Shown here piece by piece: positions 59,750-64,000 of a DNA stretch of 64,000 nt. The notes beneath the pieces were generated by a model. It did not search any database. It worked only from the letters and a program-made list of their open reading frames with translations, and was not told the origin of the DNA. Location: NCBI GenBank assembly GCA_947000775.1, contig CAMQGK010000436.1, positions 691,501 through 755,500 on the forward strand. The letters run 5' to 3'. Position 1 is the stretch's first letter. Every line of letters begins with the position of its first letter. The stretch is from Pterois miles. Taxonomy: Eukaryota > Chordata > Actinopteri > Perciformes > Scorpaenidae. The position numbers and the translations under genes were made by a program.

Positions 59750-60385
59750 CGTGCTGATCGAAATCAGACAACATAACCAAAAAATCCCAGCAGCGACTGT
59801 CCTTAAGAAAGCTGAGGAAATTTGGCATGTCAACCAAAATCCTCAGCGACTTCTGCAGGGGGACGGTTGAGGACGTCCTCACCAGCTCCATCACAGTCTG
59901 GTATGGAGACAGCAGCGCTCAGGACAGGAAGGCGTGCAGCCTTCCCTTCATGTCAGGACATTCACAGCACTGGGGTCATCAGGACAGACATCACTATCAG
60001 AAACACCCACAGCAGTGTCTTCACACTCCTGCCCTCAGGAAGGCGCTACAGGAGTGTGAAATCACACTGACAATCAGCTTCTGTTCACAGGCCAGATCAG
60101 CTGTCAGCAGACAGCTGAATAGCAGCGTCAGACACTGCTGAACCGTACAGACACTGTGAAATCTATACTACTGAGCAATATTACTGTTCATGTTTACACA
60201 TTATTTCTACTTGTATTTACTATATTTACACGGTGCATTGTGCACTTTACTGTTTTAACATTTGAACGAATATTTTTTATTTAAATTCTTTCTTTTATGG
60301 CTGCTGTGTGAAGGGACACTGACGCTGTGTTTTTACTGTGCATAGGACAATAAACCTCTTGAATTTGAATCTTGAGAAAAACGAC
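59750..60385 (+). mobile_element. L2/Rex1-like LINE 3' fragment
   Basis: Frames broken by shifts carry LRKFGMSTKILSDFCRGTVE, SSITVWYGDSSAQDRKA and LPSGRRYRS, the C-terminal part of L2-type non-LTR polymerases. A 3' untranslated region ends 'acaataaacctcttgaattt' with a TGAATCT-like tail. 5'-truncated. Confidence 0.7.
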
Positions 60386-62649
60386 GTAAACAGAACGTAT
60401 GGATGAGGTTTGCCTTCACTACACACCTGCTTGACGTTTTTCAGGCAATCCATCATATGGTACATACCTGATACAGCCAACCTGATACCGTCCCAGTGCC
60501 GAGCTCCAGTTCCCCCAGCGGACAAACAGCCACTGAACACTGACAACTTCTAACTTTATCAATCCTCCAGACATCACTATCAATACATTAACAAATTACC
60601 TTGTGATCAATACCTTGATGTTTTTTTTTTTCCCCCTGAGGCAGCTGAAATGCCATTGCTGCTTTGTGATCAGTGACCCTGACATCGGTAACCATGGCAA
60701 CAGCAGCTAGTTGTAAATCAATGAGGGTCGTGTCGCTGCTACAGGAAACAAGCTGGAACCACAGATGTTTCCTCTGATTTCCACACTAACATCACTAACT
60801 GGTATCTCAATCATCTTCATCACCGTCCTGACCCGCCAGCATTACCTCCACTGGCATGTATGACCTCTGCCCCAGTACACAGTCATCCATCAGAATACTG
60901 GCGTAACAGTATTAAACGACCTGATCTCATCGGGACAGACATATAAACACATTTTACCAAACCACAGTCTACATCTCAGCCTCACTTTGTGTTACTTGTG
61001 TTTGGTACTGGAAGTGTTCTGGTGTGTTCTGGTGCTTGCTAACATTTGCCAATTAGAAAACACTAACCTTAGTTTTGCGGGCATTTTGTCATAAAGCGAA
61101 GTATCACGGAGCGAGATGAAAAGTCAGTTTATCCTGCACCACTTTTCATAGCAGTCCATGCAGTTTCTGTTGAGACATTTCTCTGACAAGCAAAAATGTC
61201 ATGTCACCAAATTCTGCTTTGTATCACCAGGAATTCAAGACCGACAGCGATCATCGGTCTTAAATCAGAAGAAAATGGATGAAAAACATGACAACCTCTG
61301 AGTCGGCTGCAGGAACAGATGACCCTGCCTGGATTCAGTAGGGTTTTCAGAAGCCCTCTGTGTCTCCATCTTTGCTGCTAAGCACTGCATTTCCCAGAGA
61401 TCACCTCCCCACAAAAACAGGACTGACTGTTTTCAAGAGAAGACGATGAGGTGGAGAAAGTGGAGACTGCTACGTTAGTGTTACTAGGAATGGGCTGAGT
61501 AACGGGGAACTCCATTCTTCTTGGTAAAAGGCCAGAATAGATGCTCCATCTGGGCCCGGTTCCAGATCTGTCAATCACCACACAGATCACCTGTTCTGCA
61601 ATTCATGCTTGTTGACGACTATTTCTGCCCAAAAGCTAAGGACCAATCAGAGCATTGTAGTTAGGAAAAGACACTGCAGCTTCCATGAGGACTGAAAATG
61701 AAAACCTCTACTGATTGGTCGGGGCACAACAAACCCACATGAGCCCCAGTCCTGACAAGAGTTCAGCTGACATGAAGACAATGTCAGCCTGAATGAATGA
61801 AGCGACTGAGCTCTCTGCGTCGTGGGTCACCTTTAGGCCAACAAATTCAAAAGATAAATGAAAGCCCAGCTAATCATTTCAGTTTCAGTTGAAGATGGAA
61901 TATAGTGGTGCACAGTAACAAACAAATCTACAATCAATCAAATGACCACAAAATATATCAGTGACTCTTGAGGGTCTGGAGCCGCGAGGCAGCTGCCTGC
62001 TTGGTAATCCAGCTCTGTAACCACAACAATACAGCATCCAGCAGCAGAAACTCAATACATTATTCATATACCTGCTCTGCTTCGCAGTATCGCCACATAC
62101 GGTATGTGAATAAAAACATAGTTTATGTCTAAACTGTGAAAAGCAGCAGTGAATGTGATGGTGGTGTGTGGATGAATGACGATGAAAGCTCATGCAGCTG
62201 ATTGTAAATAAGATATGAGCTTCACATGAGCCAGCTTCAGTTCCTAATAGTCCAGTATCCCGAGAGACTGAGAAGCAACAGCACACTTCAGTTGTAACAG
62301 GGGGTGTTTGGGTCTGCTGGTTCCTTGCCGGACCCCCAGATAAATAAAACACCTGCTACCAGCAAACACTCCCGGAGTATGACCTGAGGTCGTCTCCGGG
62401 GTTTAACAAGAGACCTAATCGGTTGATCAGACAGAAAGAGAAAGGAAGAGGCAGAGTGAGAGGAGAAAGAAGAACAATAATCTAGAATAACTTCAGAACC
62501 ATTCCTGTCCTAAAGCTCCGCCTCCAGTCATGCTGTCAGATCATGTCTTGGTATTTAAATCTTGGTATTTTAATGTTGCCGATGACAAATCGCAAGGAAG
62601 CCCTAAATCCTGCCAGATGGACCCTGATACCCCATTGCGGGGCCGCTGC
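60386..62649. other. Intergenic, nothing recognised
   Basis: No supported gene, RNA gene or named repeat. A 155-codon minus-strand frame (61885-62352) has no family resemblance. Confidence 0.4.
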
Positions 62650-63560
62650 ACCTCCCTGTAAGCCTGGAGGAGGGAAATCCAAGGGGGTTTCAGGGTCCCT
62701 AGAAGCACTCCATCAAGGGTCCTTCTATGGACTCTGGAACTCGATAGATGATGGAATTGTCTTGAAGACTCCTGAGAACTTCACCTCTCAAGTGAGTCCG
62801 GTGGCCATGATGGATGTGTCAGGGGTCCACATGAGATTTATGGCATTCTTCTATGAGGCCTTAAAAGGATCCCAGGAGGCATCTAGCCTCTTCAACCTTT
62901 GCCTTCTGGTTGAGGACCACTGTGGCCCTGGTGGAGGTCTCAAAGGAGTAACTAGAAGGAACTCTGAGGACAGTTCTGTCTTAAAGAGATCATGGAAACC
63001 TCTTCAGGACCCTGGGTACATCCACCAGGGCTACAAGGAGGCTCAGTGTCCAGTGGAGTCCAGGGCCTGGTACAGGTCTAACAGGTTAAGACTGTTCCAG
63101 GTCCCTATGTGGGACTGCTGAAGACCCAGTCCATTGTCAATAAGAAAAACAACTGCTGCCACAGCTGCTAGTCCATCCCCCTTGAACATCTGGCTGAGGT
63201 CAAAGAGGCCCTCAAGGAGGTTTTGCAGAGGGACCCTGTAACACCCTTGTGGATCTCTGAAACCTTCACTGGGGCACAAGGGAGTACAGCAGCCACTAGA
63301 GGAAATTTCAGGAGTCTTCAAGGATAGCCAGGATTTTTCTAAGGACCCTCAGGGGGGCGTTGAAAGGAGGCGTTAACAAGATTCAGGGCTTTCTGTGGTC
63401 CTCATGGAGGTCTCAGGGGTCCTCAGGGAGTTCCAAGTCACAAGAAGTCATCATCAAGGCCCCGGAACCCCCTTGAGGACACCAGAAGACCTCTACTAGA
63501 GCCACTGGACTTCCTTGTGGGCTCCTAGCAGTCACAAAGGCTCCTTGACTCCCCTTAAGG
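62650..63560. repeat. Cryptically repetitive GGACCCTCAGG/CCTGAGGAC-type region
   Basis: Very diverged recurrences of a short theme around 'aggaccctcaggggg', 'ggtctcaggggtcctcaggg' and 'tccttgaggac' over about 900 bp, without a fixed period. The 192-codon plus frame at 62543-63121 appears to be a product of this composition, not a gene. Confidence 0.45.
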
Positions 63561-64000
63561 CTCCTGGTAGTCCTTGGTGTCCACATTTAGCACCACCACC
63601 TGGGCTGAATTCTGCAGTATATTCCACTGGCATTACAAACACAGTTTGGCTTTTCTCTGCATTTCTACTGATGTCTGCAGCGAGCTGAGATGGCCTTTTA
63701 ATGGATGAATGAGGTTAGTGGACACAACGGGCCACTGCATTCTGCCCAAGCGGTGCCCAGCGTCTGGGCCTGGACCCAAGGGGAGGCTGTAAGGAGATTA
63801 AAAAAGGTGCCTGAACAAAGAATGAAGAGCATACGTCAACAGCGTGAGCTGCTGCAGCCTTCTGCTCTGTCTGTTGCTGGCTGCAGCTTGATGCCTGTGT
63901 TTTTCTGTTGTCTGCTGGAGTTTCATTTCTTTATTTAGTATTGTGTGAAGTCTTGTATCCATCCTCCCTCTGCTGTGACTCATACAGTCAATGTAAATGG
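63561..64000. other. Right edge, nothing recognised
   Basis: Short frames only, with no family resemblance. Confidence 0.4.

Noticed and set aside
62543..63121. 192-codon frame as a gene
   Set aside because: No recognised domain and no splice partners; the interval is compositionally repetitive and the other strand is also open.

Overview
The window is eukaryotic and looks like a teleost fish. It has split genes with canonical GT-AG introns, very abundant (CA)n, (GGAT)n and (GAT)n microsatellites, and many interspersed repeats of fish type: tRNA-headed SINEs, L1/Tx1-like, RTE-like and R2-like LINEs, hAT-like and Tc1-like non-autonomous DNA transposons. Two host genes can be reconstructed exon by exon, and they are the same neighbours as on human 14q32 (DGLUCY then GPR68). 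All family calls rest on remembered protein families; no database search was possible.

Layout. 1-4.9 kb: possible 3' end of an upstream transcript, then a nest of transposons inserted into one another. 4,964-26,230 (+): dglucy (D-glutamate cyclase), 14 coding exons joined in one open frame of about 676 codons. Its introns hold a 1.2-kb terminal-inverted-repeat element, a LINE 3' fragment, SINEs, a hAT insertion with 8-bp target duplication beside a nearly 1-kb GGAT array, an antisense SUMO2/3 retrocopy, a complete small hAT-like element and a 37-bp minisatellite. 26.3-42.2 kb: intergenic and repeat-dominated, with Ty3/Gypsy, R2-like and RTE-like remnants (the last carrying a 32-copy, 36-bp in-frame minisatellite), further LINE tails, a TTAA-type element, and a roughly 750-bp GAT/GAC array. 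42,366-46,436 (-): gpr68-like proton-sensing G-protein-coupled receptor, 6 coding exons, 401 aa, convergent with dglucy. 46.7-53.9 kb: no gene recognised. 53,894-59,294: a full-length L1-like retrotransposon with flanking target-site duplication, intact ORF1 and frameshifted ORF2. 59.7-60.4 kb: another LINE 3' fragment. 60.4-64 kb: no gene; a cryptically repetitive stretch lies at about 62.65-63.56 kb.

Function. dglucy is expected to act in the mitochondrion, turning D-glutamate into 5-oxo-D-proline. gpr68 is expected to be a plasma-membrane receptor sensing extracellular acid. Their proximity looks like conserved synteny; nothing in the sequence suggests a shared pathway. The most unusual points are: a GPR68 coding region cut by five introns (the mammalian one is uninterrupted), one of which is mostly a SINE whose CTT tail forms the 3' splice-site tract; two consecutive dglucy acceptors built from (TG)n; and nested transposon insertions whose pre-insertion sites can be read from sibling copies.
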